A stretch of DNA of 64,000 nucleotides from Coffea arabica (GCF_036785885.1 NC_092323.1:8068501-8132500); one strand, 5' to 3'; positions 48,930-62,376 are shown, counted from the first letter of the stretch. The notes: generated from the sequence alone by a model not told the origin. Made by a program: numbers and translations.

Positions 48930-51900
48930 AGTACCGTGGAAAATGATGCTCCATAGTAAGGGAAAGCCGTTGTTATAAATCTTTCATATTCATTATGCCT
49001 AAATGGTCGTACCGGAATCTGCAAAAGATACAAGGATCTCAGTGCTTAAGATAAACAAGGAAACTTTGTTGAATATGGACCCCACAGCAAGACATTAACT
49101 TATTTGCTCTACACACTGTCATAAATAAACTATACAACAGTTAATCATGCAACTCAGATACCCAACTCTTGCCCCTTCTCAATTTTCTTAACCAGTAATG
49201 GAGGCTTTTTTTGCAAATTAAGCTTGACATAGTTTCTATTACGTTGCCGTGTCAGTCAATTATGTATAGCTTAGCTCTGTTTATGATTACCAACAACCAG
49301 TTTTCAAAGGATCAACCTAACTGCAATTGCCTTTCCAGAAATCATCATAAGGACTTTTCCACAGTAAGACTGCTAACTTACCTGCTTAGAAAGTGATAAG
49401 CTTGTATAGCCAAGCCTCTGATACTCAATCTTGAATTGAAAAACTCCATAAACATCTGGCACCTTAAATGAAGTATGATATAGCCCCTGCAAAGGCAGTT
49501 TACCAGGTAATGTATGTAAAAGACAGGATAACAACATCCAGTATAGAAATCCCAGCGGTTGTGAAATGGTTACCTTCTCATTGGTTGACAAGGTTTTTAA
49601 CACATAAGGACTCATCATATAGAATTGCACCTGCACATCATTTGCAACATATGGCTCCCACCGTGTTCCAGACCACTCATATATCTCAACAAAATACTCC
49701 TGCAAAAAGACAATAGGTTGAAGGAAGTCTAGTTGGTATATTCTTCTTTTCTCATACTAAAGACACAGCATACAAAGTAAATGCCTACTACTACAAAGCA
49801 TTACCAAGTCATCATTTATCCTGTAAATCGCAGGTTCATCTGATTCACCAACTTTATGGTGTCTAACATTGACAGCCTGAGGCAATAAGATTCATGACAA
49901 ACCAAAAAGAAACTTGGTCATAAACAATAACTTCATATTAGCAACACAGAAATCAAAGTTGGTGATGAGTATTTCTGGACATGCATTTTAGAACTCACCT
50001 TGAGGTGTCCCCTTTCATGGAAAACCCACTTGCTAACTTCAACCACAAAGCGTTCATTACCAGATTTATCAAACCTGTTAACAACAGCAGTGTTTTGAAA
50101 TCAGAGACAGGTAAAGATATGTGTATAAATAAAAACAACCTTCAAGCTAACTGAAGAAAGAGAAGTCGAAGAAGATAATGAAGAGATTCACCCACTTCTT
50201 TGAATGTCCAGCTCTCTGAACACCTGCTCTTAACAATCTGAAACACATAAAGAATTAGATTTTATCAGTCTAAACAAGCATGTATGAGGATAGAAGGTTC
50301 AGAAAGAAACGAGCATCGTCAAAATACCTATTACTGAACAGTTCCAATGAGCCAGAAATCAAAACTCGTGCATTATTCCTGGCCTGCAAATTCGAAAGCG
50401 CATGTCTAGTTATAGAGAAACAAACTTTAATACAATGTATGCTTTGTAAGAAAACCATTACATATCTCAAAAACTTTGTCCTTCCAATTATACTCTGCTG
50501 GGAGTTTTTTGCTTTTTAAGATCTCTTTTTAGGCTTCACAGCATCAGAGGAGGTTTACATACATGGAATTCCCAGAGGAAAAGCACCTCCAAACATTAAA
50601 TAGCACAACCAGATAAAGTCTGAAGATATTTCTATGACAAATTATCACAATCCACTTTGATCATACATCTAGATAAATGAAAGTTACTAAACAAGCAATG
50701 CAAAGAACATACCTGCAGAACTGAAACTAATGAAATAGCAGATCCAGAAAGAGACGGAGGGGTTGACAACTTTGAGTTAGGATTGGCAGAATATGCTGTA
50801 GAAGAGGCCGAAAGCACCTTCAGAACCTACAAATGAAAAAAAATGAATTTGCAAATTGATCTTGAAGCAGAATCAAGTTGAGTGAAGCAAAAGACAATTG
50901 CAGCCTAAAATTACCAAATTATTTTCTGGGTTCAGCGAGTGACCAATCCCTTTGAAAAGTATAGGTGCCTGTTGCACATATTAAAGAGAACATTCAATTA
51001 CTTGAAAACACTAACTGCGAGAAGTTAAGTTCCAAATAATCAGATGTCATGAAGTCCAATGTAGTGAAGCCAAACACAGCACGAAATGTATTAAGCCACA
51101 ATAGTCATGCGATCATGGAATATACAGATGTTAGAACTCAACTCAAGCACAACTTAAGAAGGAGACTCATAACTGACCTCAATCTTTTCTTTACCCAAAA
51201 TAACTTCAGATTGGATAAGTTCATCAGAGACAATCAATGTATGATCTCCCTCAGTATCTGAGACAGCATAGCTTGTGTGATCAATAACCACAGCAGAAGG
51301 ATCCTATGAAATGGGATAAGTGATATTGTTTCAATAGAATATTTTAGCATGGTTAAAAGAAAATTTTAAAAAAAAACTCAAATGAAAATAGTGAGATGCA
51401 GTACCAAAACAAGAAAATATATAATTTCATTAAACACGATAATGAACATGCCAATGTACCAACAGGATCATAAATGGCAGCACAGTGCATAGAGATGCAA
51501 CTTTTTACAACTCGAACAAACCTTCATATTGAATCAAAAGGTTTATAAAATGTTTAGATAATGGACATATACAACAATTTCAGCTGCCCAACTCAGATTC
51601 CTAACTGACAGCTAAAACCGATAACAGTAGATCCAAGCAACTTTATCTCATACTTTAGTAAAACCTGCCACTACAACAATCGATTAAAATGGCATCAAAT
51701 AACAAAAATGCAGTTTCTAAGACAACCATCTGTTGATAATCCTTAAGCACATCTAATTTTCCATTCCATGTCCAATTTTCCACGTCCACAGCAATATCAG
51801 ACCGATATGCACGAATTAGAATTAGTAAAATGATCAAGCATGTGCTCCTCTATACCTCGTCGAAATCCGCACCGCACTCAGCGGCAATGTTACGGATCAA

Positions 51901-52371
51901 ATCGGAGGCATTGGAATCGGCGGCCACAATGACGTCATGACCAGAGTCAACAAAGCTCAAGACCGCCGCCAAATCCAACGAACCTCCAAACCCTATTAAC
52001 AAAAACAATTTCAATAATTCCGATACTAAGAATAAAATTCAAGTACACACGGATGACACCATTAAGATTAAGTTAACTGACTTACGCTCGGTGGTGGGAG
52101 CGAATAGAATCAATCCATCGTACAAGTACTGGCCGTAGCGCTGAAGGGTCAATTTGGGATCATCGGCGAGCTTGAAATCGAGGTCAAAACCGCGGCTCTG
52201 AAGAGAACTAAAGAAGATGGAGTGGGAGGATTTGAGTGAAACGTCATCCAGCAAAACTAAAATGCGCCGATCGGTAGGGTTTTCGGCGGAGAATGCGAGA
52301 GTTAAGATTGGAAGCAATGAGATCGAAGAGAAGAAAATGAGTGATAATTGGAATAATTTGAGATTTCTCAT
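48795..52371 (-). CDS. OST48: Oligosaccharyltransferase 48-kDa subunit (DDOST/Wbp1)
   Basis: Thirteen exons join in frame: 52086-52371, 51856-51992, 51178-51303, 50915-50968, 50713-50826, 50328-50383, 50196-50237, 49999-50074, 49805-49876, 49574-49699, 49382-49486, 48935-49018 and 48795-48842, giving 441 residues. The ER membrane complex moves the glycan from dolichol to Asn-X-Ser/Thr of nascent proteins; this subunit is structural and non-catalytic. Residues 1-27 form a signal peptide. Family blocks follow: [72 protein letters not shown] and a C-terminal membrane span just before the end ([17 protein letters not shown]). Length matches the family (Arabidopsis DGL1 is about 437). All intron phases agree and no lesion is seen. 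Confidence 0.96.
48894..48922. repeat. (GA)14 microsatellite inside the last OST48 intron
   Basis: The run lies in a 92-nt intron (48843-48934), and on the coding strand appears as (CT)n starting about a dozen bases after the donor site. It makes up about a third of the intron. Confidence 0.9.
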
Positions 52372-53192
52372 AGTTTTTCCCTTCTTTATTTTTCTCCCCT
52401 AGATCCAGTCCCCCTTAGCTGCTGTGGAGTCAAGAGCTGAATTGGTGTTTGGATTGGCAGTGGGGAGAAGCTGGAGATGAACTGAGGAGAGTGTGAATTC
52501 ACTGTTTTACTGCTGCTTTCTCATTGGTTTTTCCCTTTTTTTCCTCTCTCACAACGCATTCTCATTGGTTATAAAAGAAATTATTACGTAGTACTAATAC
52601 AATTGGACAGGGGCACTTCTGTCTTTTCAATCAGGTTAAAACCCTTTCGTTTTCCTTCTTAGAGTACAACATGGATACGGGCACAAACGGTTGCTGGTTG
52701 TCCTCATTTTGCACTGCGCGTAACATTGGTTAAACACGATGTAACTTTTTTTTCACAGGATGTATTTTCAGAACAGATAGTGATGAGTCCCACACTTGGC
52801 GTGAAAATCGAGTTACATGATGTAATCTCAGCCGCACAAAATTTTGAGAGTAAATCTTGGCCCTTAACCGTGCAGGGACGGTCATACTGACCGTCCCTGC
52901 CCCAAATCCCTACAACATCGACGGACACCGGTTTCGCTGAACCTTTTTTTTTTAAAATTATTTTCTAGCAAAGAACGGATTGAGATTTAAGAAGTGGAGA
53001 TAGAAAATGGTGACAAAAATAGTGGTGAAAAAGTTATTGGACTGAAATTAATATTCCGTTGATTTTTTATTGAAAATTTACGTGAAAAGGTTGCGTCCGA
53101 CCGTCTAACGGAAATTTTTGTGAAAAGGTCTGATGCTTGGTAGGATTGGATGGTCTTCTAGTACCAGGCCTCGGTCGTTTTAAAAGAGCAGC
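52372..53192. other. OST48 upstream region
   Basis: Promoter side of the minus-strand OST48 gene. No specific element can be supported apart from the hairpin listed separately. Confidence 0.45.
52872..52900. repeat. Perfect 13-bp stem hairpin
   Basis: GCAGGGACGGTCA and its exact reverse complement are separated by TAC. It lies about 500 bp upstream of OST48 in intergenic DNA. No T-run or gene context suggests a function; it may be the collapsed end of an old TIR element. Confidence 0.9.
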
Positions 53193-53578
53193 CCGATCTT
53201 CTATTCTACAGCCTGTGTCATTCTCTATCATATATTTTATTGTATTGCTATTTCTTCTATACAAATATCATATTTTAGTTCTTTTTTATTTCCTTAAGAT
53301 CCAATAATTATTAACTAAGTAATATACAAAATTTAACAAACTCAAAAAATTAAAATGCATAAAAAAATGAGATTTTTTTTTGAATTTTCTGCTGTATTTT
53401 TAAATTTTTTATTATATATTACTTTTTTAAAATTGTTGTATTTATTTTTTATTCAATTAATAATTATTGGATCTTAAGGAAACAAAAAAGAACTAAAATA
53501 TGGTGTTTGTATAGGAGAAATAGCAATATAATAAAACATGGAATAGAGAATAGCACAGGGTGTGGGACGGAAGATCCG
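53193..53578. mobile_element. Foldback MITE with arms of about 130 bp
   Basis: The left arm (53193-about 53325, from CCGATCTTCT to CCAATAATTATTAA) is the imperfect reverse complement of the right arm (about 53448-53578). Shared blocks include TTATTGTATTGCTATTTCT and CCTTAAGATCCAATAATTAT. The loop is an AT-rich 120 bp. Non-coding. Arms are about 85% alike by eye. Confidence 0.82.
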
Positions 53579-54295
53579 TAGCGCATTTTCCCTCTAATAA
53601 TCAATCGTACAAATCCTTTTCTCTTTTGTGCTACTTGATGAAGTAACTGAATCCAAGTGTACATTATTAGGCGTTCTATTATGTTGCAGAATTTGCTGTT
53701 TCATCTCTCATTTCTACTGCGGGAGTCAGCACCAAAGGATATCAGGCTCCACCTGATAGTCATTGATCTTCTTTAGCATTGACTTGTATTCTAACCTCCT
53801 AATTGACCCTCCCTCTCTTCTAAGACCTGGCTGCCCGACTGGGATTTCAGTTCTCGAGTATAGTAGCCAGATTTTGTTTATTTGAAATCAGCAGCCAAAA
53901 CTAGTGGCGCAGAGACTACTGCAGACCACCATCAGCTCCGAAGATGCAGCAAGTTTATTTTCGCTGTTCTGCAGCCAAAACTGGTAATTATTGCGACGAG
54001 ACCACCATCAGATCCATATGTGCAGCAAGCCCATTTTCGTCCAGGGCCAGAGGCTATAACTAGCATGCAGTGCACTTCGGTATACCTCTCGGACTTGCAT
54101 GTATTCATGGTAGTAAAATCTACCAAAATTACCAATCTATTCTTACATCCATGTTGCTGATAAGGTTTTGAATGAGATCTCAATGATAGAGAGTTCACAC
54201 ACATCATGCCAATGTGGAACGTAAAAAGTATGGATTTCAGTTGTCAAAAAGAAATAATGCTTCAAAAGAATAAGCCAGCAATGTCGGTGAATCTG
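53579..54295. other. Intergenic and 3' flank of the MFS gene
   Basis: Two overlapping open frames at 53882-54207 on opposite strands lack protein features. The upper part probably is 3' UTR of the minus-strand MFS gene. A CAGCAGCCAAAACT-like word is repeated at 53888 and 53971. Confidence 0.45.
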
Positions 54296-57200
54296 TCATA
54301 TCATCTCTGCTTCTTTTGTGGCTGCAATTCTAGCATTTTCTCGGTCATGCCTGAAATTCCAATACAAAGGTGTGTAAAATAAACTGCACAAACCAAATGG
54401 AACTGCCATCATGGAGAAAAGCCCTTTTGACAAAGCTAATGCTTCTCTTCCGGACCCTACGACAGGATCAACAGACTTTGCATCGTAGCCGTACATCTTT
54501 TCTGCAAGAATTCCAACCACAGGAGCTGCAAAAGAAGAAAAGGATACTTCGAAAGCTCGATCAAATGCATAAATCATGGTCCGATGTTTCACAGGCACAA
54601 CCTCAGCAAACATTGGACCATTTGTAGCAGTAGCACACCAGCTAATGGTAAGGCCCATCAAGAAGAGTGTGGCAGCATATGTCGAATAGCTGCTCACAGA
54701 CTGCGGGACAACTCTCAGAAGGAACCATGAGAATGGAATGCCCATGAAAGCAGAGAACTGAGCGCACATGACGCGCCCTGAATGTGGGTACAAGCGTGAC
54801 ATTTGATCTGCAATTATTCCACCAACAAAAGAGCCCAGTGCACATCCACCGGCAAAGAGACCAACAAGGGCTGCTGAACTATTGTGATCAAAACCTGCAG
54901 AAGAATTTGCAAAAGATTCTCTACGTCAAGCAAGAATCATTTGCAATAGATCTCTATGACAAGCAAATAGACCATAAAATTAATTTTAGCACCTTAAACC
55001 CAAAAACAATCGTTTGTGGTTAGTGAATTGTGTGTGGTAGCCTCGCAGCCAGTTGGGGGAAGGGGGCCTTATTCATTTATCCATATCGATTGGAAGGAGG
55101 AGAGGCAAAAAAATTGTCTTAAATCCCAGGCTTTTTTTCTTTTATTTTAATTATGTAAGGTAGATCCCATCCCGGCTCATATCTCCTCCTAAACGTACTA
55201 CAAGCAACTTCTCTATCCTCATAGTTGAATTCCCAAAAGTTTCAATGCATAACACCTCAAAGTGCAGAGGTAGGAAATCAAACCAATTCAATTTCAGAAA
55301 AAATGAAGAAAGGACCATAATTACGTGGATCTGAAGGTGTAATAATAGGAATCAACAGGCAAAAACGATGGGTACTGCATGTCAAGATTACCAATTAGTT
55401 CAAACCAAAGCGTCAAAAATACTAGGGCCGTCCAAGGCAGTGAACCAACAACACCCTGCAACACAATGTATTGAAAAGTGGGAACTCTTGTAACAGTTTT
55501 CATTGCTTGCCATGATTCCACCCAAATTGATACTGAGTTAGCATTTCCCTTATCCATCACCTCATCCCTAAACCAGAAAGGAAATCAAATTATTGCACGG
55601 TGGGAGAAAGCTTGACAGCAAACCATCAACAGATGACTGCATGAAATGATTTTCTATGTACTTGAAGTGAAGGCAGAAAAAAAAGAGGGGCAGACAATGA
55701 GGTATTTGACATATTCGGCACCCACAAAGATACAGGGTGAAGTAGCTTGTACCTTGACAAAGCCTTGCCTGTATCATGGTCAGCAGTAGTTCTTCTTCTT
55801 GGGTCAGCAACAAATGCATGAACAAGAAAAGCAATCAAACAACTCAGCATTGCCATCACCATGAAAGCAAATCTCCATCCAGGTATACCCCAGAAATCAT
55901 GACCGGCCATAACTGTAGCAATAGCTCCCCCTCCTATACCGCCCACAGTCCCAACAAGATTTAGAAACCCAAAGCCAGTCCCTCTCGCACCATCCACATA
56001 GCTATCGGCAATGAAGGACTGAAGTGCTGGAATCACAATAGCCAGTCCAAAACCATTTACTGCTCTCCAGAATGCAACTTGCAAAAAATACTTGCTAATA
56101 CCTACTGCAGCTGTTGACAAGGCCCAGCACAGAGTGCCAACTGCAAGAACAGTAGGGCGGTCATAATTAATGGCTAATATACCTGCAACTGGTGAAGCCA
56201 GTCCCTGAATGAAGTTGCGTACAAAAGTCAGATAACCAAGATCAGATGGCCCGGCAGAAAAAGCTTCGCTGACTTCTTTGTAAACAGATGGAAGGAGATT
56301 TTCATCAGCTCGCTCCATTATAGCAGCCATGTTAATGATAATCAGCGACAGGGAAATCCCAAAAAGTGTCCTGGTTCTGTAATTGGAAATGTGACCAAAT
56401 TAAGTACAGAGAACAAGTACCTTGTATAAACAGCCAAAATTGACATTCCATCAGGCCACCAAGCGTATTTACTTGAAGAGATATTGTGAACAATGATGGT
56501 ATGATAAAATTCCTCAATAAGAATTGGCATCTCGACTTCACGGGCAATAGTGAGAAAATAGATTTTAAATAAATAAGTGGATGACATAATTACCATACTG
56601 ATACTCTTAGAAACTAAGCAGCTTACATACATGTACAACTGAAAGATCCAGGAGGAAATACCATGATATAGATGCAAAACCAAATCTATACAAGTGAAGT
56701 AGATAACAGGAACAACTCTTCAATACTTGATGGTCAATAGGCGACTTGAGAATTTAAAGCAAGCACAAACACTGTAGGTAAAACCTTCCAAACTAGTATA
56801 TGAGCCTGGTAATGATCTTCACTGCTAGCATTTTTTGAAACCTGTATGCATTATTTAATCAGGCAGACTTCCCTAAAGTAGTAATTCAATTTATTCATGA
56901 AGTGCATATTGGTGCTTCTTTCACCTGGTTTCACTAAATTAAGTTGTTTAGCCCCAGCTGCTTCCTCAAGTAAGCACAGATACACAAAATCACTCCACAC
57001 ACACTTCTGTATTATTGGGCAACCTTACATTTCTAAGGGCAGTCAACAATATTATAGATCTCCATTTTCAACAACTACATCCTATTGATCACCTCGATCA
57101 GATACGAAAATGCATGCGTACCTCAAATTCAGTGAAATTGGAACAAAATATCACAATTAGACGAGCATATTAGTTCAACAATACTCCACCCTGTCAACTC

Positions 57201-57684
57201 TTCTAATATAACTCAACTTTGAACTCTTTTCATGGTATTTGACAAGACAAACAGCCCCAAACTCCTAAATAAGCAGGATTCGTAGTAAGCCAAATATCCT
57301 CTCTTTTTTTCGTAATATGGATTTTTATGATGCAAATTGCCAAATTCCACACGAATTACGACACATTTTCTTTTCTTGTAGTTAATAAGAACTAGAAAGC
57401 ATTTCTTTCCTACCGTGCTGATAATTTCTAACCAAGAAGTTAACACTGATAGCATCATATACACCAATCAAACAGTTCTCATACCTTAGTAAGAAAAAAT
57501 CGTAAAAATTAACATTTAGGACAAACAGGCATTAGCAAAGTAACAAGTTTTAAGAGCTAGAGCTTTTCACACAGTCAAAAATGCCAAGAAACACTTACTT
57601 CATTGTGTCTGGGGATCTTGGAAGCAGAGAGTTCGATAGAAAACCGACACGGCGAAGTTTATTGGTCCGAAGGCTTGAGCCCAT
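54296..57684 (-). CDS. Major facilitator superfamily transporter, UNE2-like
   Basis: Four exons join in frame: 57599-57684, 55753-56376, 55392-55567 and 54296-54894, giving 494 residues. After a short basic N-terminus (MGSSLRTNKLRRVGFLSNSL) come about 12 hydrophobic segments, starting with TLFGISLSLIIINMAAIMER. The loop after the second segment reads FIQGLASPVAGILAINYDRP, the MFS-A-like position; others include GFGFLNLVGTVGGIGGG, TALVFLTLWFELIG and VGLFAGGCALGSFVGGIIAD. A cytosolic central loop (ADPRRRTTADHDTGKALSRD) separates the halves. The closest plant type in memory is Arabidopsis UNE2 (At1g78130), a transporter without a proven substrate; membrane and substrate are unknown here. The first intron (1,222 bp) is by far the longest. 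Confidence 0.92.
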
Positions 57685-58335
57685 TAATCAACTAAAGTTT
57701 ATTCTAAATTTTGGAAAAAAAATACCCAGATAAGAAAACTCCGATCTGGGTTCGCAGCAGCCACTGAAGATCATCAACATGGCAGGGTGATTGTGACGCC
57801 GTTGACCCAATATGAAGGCGATGGCGTCACGGAATCCCCTTTTACTTTTTGGCCTCGGGGGAAAATTTTCAAGAACGGATATTAAAGAAAGGTTACTCGA
57901 AATTAGTTATTAGAAAATGTCTGTCCAGATTTCAAGATTGTTTATTCAATTTACAGGTACTATTCAGATCAGATGGGATTATAGTTTAGTATTGCAGGTG
58001 CAGGCTAACTACAAGTGACTTGAATCATCTTTTGACTGGTGTATCCAATGCACCAATGCGGATGCACTCCATATTTGTTCATGTATACATATAATATGGG
58101 TGTACGTTTACTTTTGGTGGGAGGCGTAGGTGGTGGCAGTTTTTGTCGTTTTGATTGGATTGGGTATTTAGGACTGCATCACGGGATTCCTGGATTCTTT
58201 TATTCCAACCTGAGATCGGGTCCATTTCATAGGATTTTGCCATTCTCACTATACTCTCCTTGTTCTTCTACTATCATCCATTATTTTTTTTTCATATATA
58301 AGATTACAAGAAATTCACAGTAGCAATAATAAAAT
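57685..58335. other. Upstream region of the MFS gene, no gene seen
   Basis: Promoter side of the minus-strand MFS gene. The 94-codon open frame 58039-58323 is hydrophobic but has no recognisable features. Confidence 0.45.
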
Positions 58336-58480
58336 GAATAAATTTTATTATACTAACAGTGTATGTACGATTACGACTGAATGCACGATATGTATGTAAA
58401 ATTTGAATTTAAATTTAAATTACGTTTCATACATTTAATAGTAAAAATACACACACTGTCAGTATATAAAAAATTAATCC
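58336..58480. mobile_element. MITE with GTGTAT inverted ends, copy 2
   Basis: It has the same ends and centre as the element at 15466-15621: GAATAAATTTTATTATACTA at the left, AGTATATAAAAAATTAATCC at the right, and an AAAATTTGAATTTAAATT centre. About 145 bp. Confidence 0.7.
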
Positions 58481-60103
58481 TAATAAAATAACTCACAATT
58501 ATATAATACCGTTTATAATTGTAGCATACAGTTCACAATATTGCACTATTATGGTGAGTGCTTTGCCAAATATTAGTACAAAATGTATTAAGAGAAACCT
58601 AAATTTGGAAGTCTATAAAAGCCTCTTAATGCATTCAATGCTATAAAAGGATGGACAAGGTTAAAATAGATTCATTTACAATAGCTTTTGGCCTTTTGCT
58701 TTTCCTTAAAAAGGACAAAAAAAAAAAATTCCAAACGATAACAAATAAAAAAAGGACAAAAGTTGAAAGGCAGAAAAGTGTTATGAGGAGCGTACTTGCA
58801 CATTCATCTTATTTCTTAGCCCTTTTGGTTTTGGATGAGCCTATTGATGTCACACATGAAATACTATGATTTTTCTTGTCCAAAAAGAATAAAAGATGAT
58901 TCCATTGTGCAATTAATGAATTTGTGCAATAATTTATGAATTCATGAAAACTTTTGCAGATTTATTTTGTTGACCCTCCTAGCACAGAGAAAAATAATAA
59001 TGACTGACCGGGTCTAGACTCTAGAGTCTAGACTAGTTGATATTCTACATAATCAAAATTTCCGTATTTCATTTCTTACGCGTAAAATCTTATGCTCTCT
59101 ATTTCTACATAGTAGTAATAATAGAAAAGGCCCAACACGTGGTTGTCTTTTGAGCCGTGGATTTCAGCGCCGTTGTTCTGAAAAAGTTTCCCATCCAAAC
59201 TGAAAAAGAAAAGTCGAGACGAGGCACATTTGAGTTATAAACCCATACGTGGGGATGTGGCGTGTTTGGGCTAAAACTAAAAGGTGGACAAAATTTTAGG
59301 TTGGGATCAAGTCTAGCCAAGTTGATTTGTAAATGCCGAAAAATCAGCATTTTTCATTTGTCAAAATGCGGATGATGTTTTGAATGATTTTCTGAAAATT
59401 GTGAAAAAGTTGTAATAGCTAATTCTATTTATGGTTTAAATCATTAAATTCATTTTTCTATATTTCCCTTCATTTTAGATCATGAATTAGTAACTACACC
59501 TATTTTTTAAAAAATCCCAATTGTGTCCAACTTTCCATTTTTTTGAAGAAAGTTTGTATAACATTAAAGTAATCCGAGTCATATAATCCTTACATTTAAA
59601 TGATGAAAATATTATTGTGAGTGAGGTCATTAGGTTGTTATATGCCTTGCATTCAGGTTCTAGAGATCAATTAAGGTCAGCTTTCAAACTTCGATGCCTA
59701 AGATGCTGTCCCTTTTTTTAAGTCTCACTAATGTGAGTTTTCTTCCCCCATGTTAAGTGTGTTAATTTACAGTAATATTGAATTGTAATTCCCACAATTT
59801 GTAAATTAGTATTGAGTTGTGATTTGTGATTTGTTTATGTTACTCTCAGTATTACATTTCTTGTAATCTGAAAAAAAAAAAACCCAACTTATGATAACAA
59901 AGCACTCGCATTAGAAGTTTTTTTTTTTTAATAATAATCCACCGCAACCTCAAACCAGACCTTATTTATTTTGCATAATTTTTTTCTGTTAACTAGTGTT
60001 TTCTTTTTAAGTCATTGTAACCTCAAACGGGTCTTATTTATTTTGCAAAGTGTTGCTGTTAACCAGTGCCGTCTTCTTGTACCATGTCAAGATTACATCA
60101 TAA
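58481..60103. other. Intergenic, no gene seen
   Basis: AT-rich. Near its right end an imperfect direct repeat of about 65 bp lies at 59943-60005 and 60016-60078, sharing AACCTCAAAC, CTTATTTATTTTGCA and CTGTTAAC.AGTG. Confidence 0.5.
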
Positions 60104-62115
60104 CTAGTGGGAATACCCGTGCTATGCACGGTGCTAATATTATTGGAAAAAAAATAAAATGGTGAACAAATAAAGGTGAAAAAATTTTACCAATAAAATT
60201 AAAATATAATATCTGTTTAACAATAGTTTGAAATATAATAGAATGTATATATCATTCAAGAACCGTTTTTTTTTTGTTGTATGAGAATTTTTTTTATCAT
60301 TGTATGAGAATTGTTAACAAAAAAATACAATAGTTAATATATAATAGCATCAATAGAATTTAATACAATTGTGTTGTAATCAAATGAAAAATATGCACCA
60401 ATTGAATTGTTATTAGCACTCATAGTTAATGAAGTAATCCCTATATAAATATATTTTGATACATGTAGTAATTGGTAATCTATAAAATAAAATAAATTGC
60501 TAATCGATAAAATTGCTAAGTTGTCTATAAATAGCATCAATAGAATGTAATACAATTGTATTGTAATCAAACAATTGTAATACAATTGTATTGTATTGTA
60601 TCTATAGTTGATTTAGCAAGATAGTGCAGCCAAAAAGTATGTATGTAAGATGAGTATGACGATATAAGAAGCTGTATATTTACCATGATCACGCAAAATC
60701 ATTGGTGATGTGGATACCTGGCGATCTTGAGGACAGTTAGATTTTTCATTTCTTTGATCTAGAAATAAAATATATATTAAATTAAAAATCAATAGTTTAT
60801 GTATTTATTTTATGTGTAAATAGTGATACATTGTATGAGAACTGTTAACCAAAAAAATACAATAATTAATATAAAAATAGCATCAATAGAATTTAATAGA
60901 ATTGCATTGTAATCAAATGAAAACAATTACAGAGAAGTGATTACCTGAACTAAGGAATGCAGTTTTAAATGCTCAAAAGTGCCTTGACGATTGCACATAT
61001 GTCAGGGGCTTTGTGAGTTTTTTGCTCCTCTTGAATCATTTTCTTTTTTCTAATTGTAATATATTACTTGCAGGTGTTAAGTAGGACTTGGCTCTAACCT
61101 TTCGTTTAAGTACTTTAAGCAATGAACTATTTATTTCATGAGTTGAATTGTGCTGTTGCTATATAGATGAATCACGTAATTGTAATTGTCATTGTTGATA
61201 AATAAAAGAAAGGCTAGAATGCAATTTTGCCAAAAGGATTTCTGACGAAATTAAAAATTAATCCAATTTTAATAATGGGTGTATAGTGCCTTAGTTATTA
61301 GTAGTATCTGAATTGTTTTTCTCCAATTATAAACCATTTTTAATTATTTTTTTAAATTATCAAAAAATCTTTTTTTATTTCATGCTCGATCATTTTTGGA
61401 ATAAAATTATGAAAATAACTATCGTAACACCTATTTTATGTGATAAATGTGTAATAAAAATAATTAAAAAAATTTCAGTAATACAAACAAATAAATTTTT
61501 ATAATATACAATTTATGTTAGAAATAGTAGAACCCTCAATCATGAACCTATACCATCCGCAATTATATAAGCAAGCAATACCTTTTTATCTTTGCTTTAC
61601 AGTGTAACAATAAGCAAACAACCATTCATAAGATTTTGTAAAAAATTTTCAGAAATAATGGATGATCAGAAAATCAATGCAATATCATTCATAACAAAAA
61701 GCAAAGCAAAAGCAAAACATACTTAAAAGGCAGAGGGGACTGACCTGGAAAATTAAGTCGGCCGCAAGAAGGTTGATTTCTGCTGGAGTTTCTGCACATA
61801 ATATCTTCCATTACTGCTCACAAAAGGAACAAAATCAATACATTTACAAAATCAATAGAGAACCCAAAACAAATAAGAAACTGAGAGAGAGGGTGAGGGA
61901 ATTAACTCGATAAGTTAATTAAGTCGATCAGTAAAAGGAGAATTTGTAGGAGTAATTGTAGGAGTAATTGTAGGATGCGTTAAGATAGTGGGATAGTGGG
62001 AGTGAGATAGTAGGAATATTGATTGGTGATAAGGTGATAGTGGGATAGTGGGAATATTGAGGTGGGTTATAACCTACTACTTTTTTATGTATTAAAATAA
62101 ATACAAAAATCTAGA
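60104..62115 (-). mobile_element. Probable non-autonomous Helitron
   Basis: On the minus strand the 3' end shows a hairpin (CCGTGC-ATA-GCACGG, plus-strand 60118-60132), then about ten bases and CTAG at 60104-60107, followed by T, as Helitrons require. The 5' end is placed near 62115 because the minus strand there reads TCTAGATTTTTG and continues with a TAAAAAAGTAGTAGGTTATA block, but the base before it is not the expected A, so this end is tentative. The interior is AT-rich, has no Rep/helicase, and contains a direct repeat of about 90 bp (60302-60390 and 60832-60923) plus a partial third copy near 60530. Confidence 0.55.
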
Positions 62116-62376
62116 AAAAGTATGACAAGTTTAAAAGGCATTGAGAGGGTTTCTGCTAAAAATCCCTTCCTGAATACATATAGATATAGATAAGCCCCGT
62201 TCAATTCTTCTCGAAATTTCATTAAACGTTTTATAGACAGGATGGTAACCCCACATTGGAGCACAAACTCAACATTACATATCCACTGTGGGTGCATTTC
62301 TATGGTTTAGAATGAATTGGAGGGTCCTTACTGATAATTGCTTGACATACAATTTTGGGTTTAAAGTGGGTATCAT

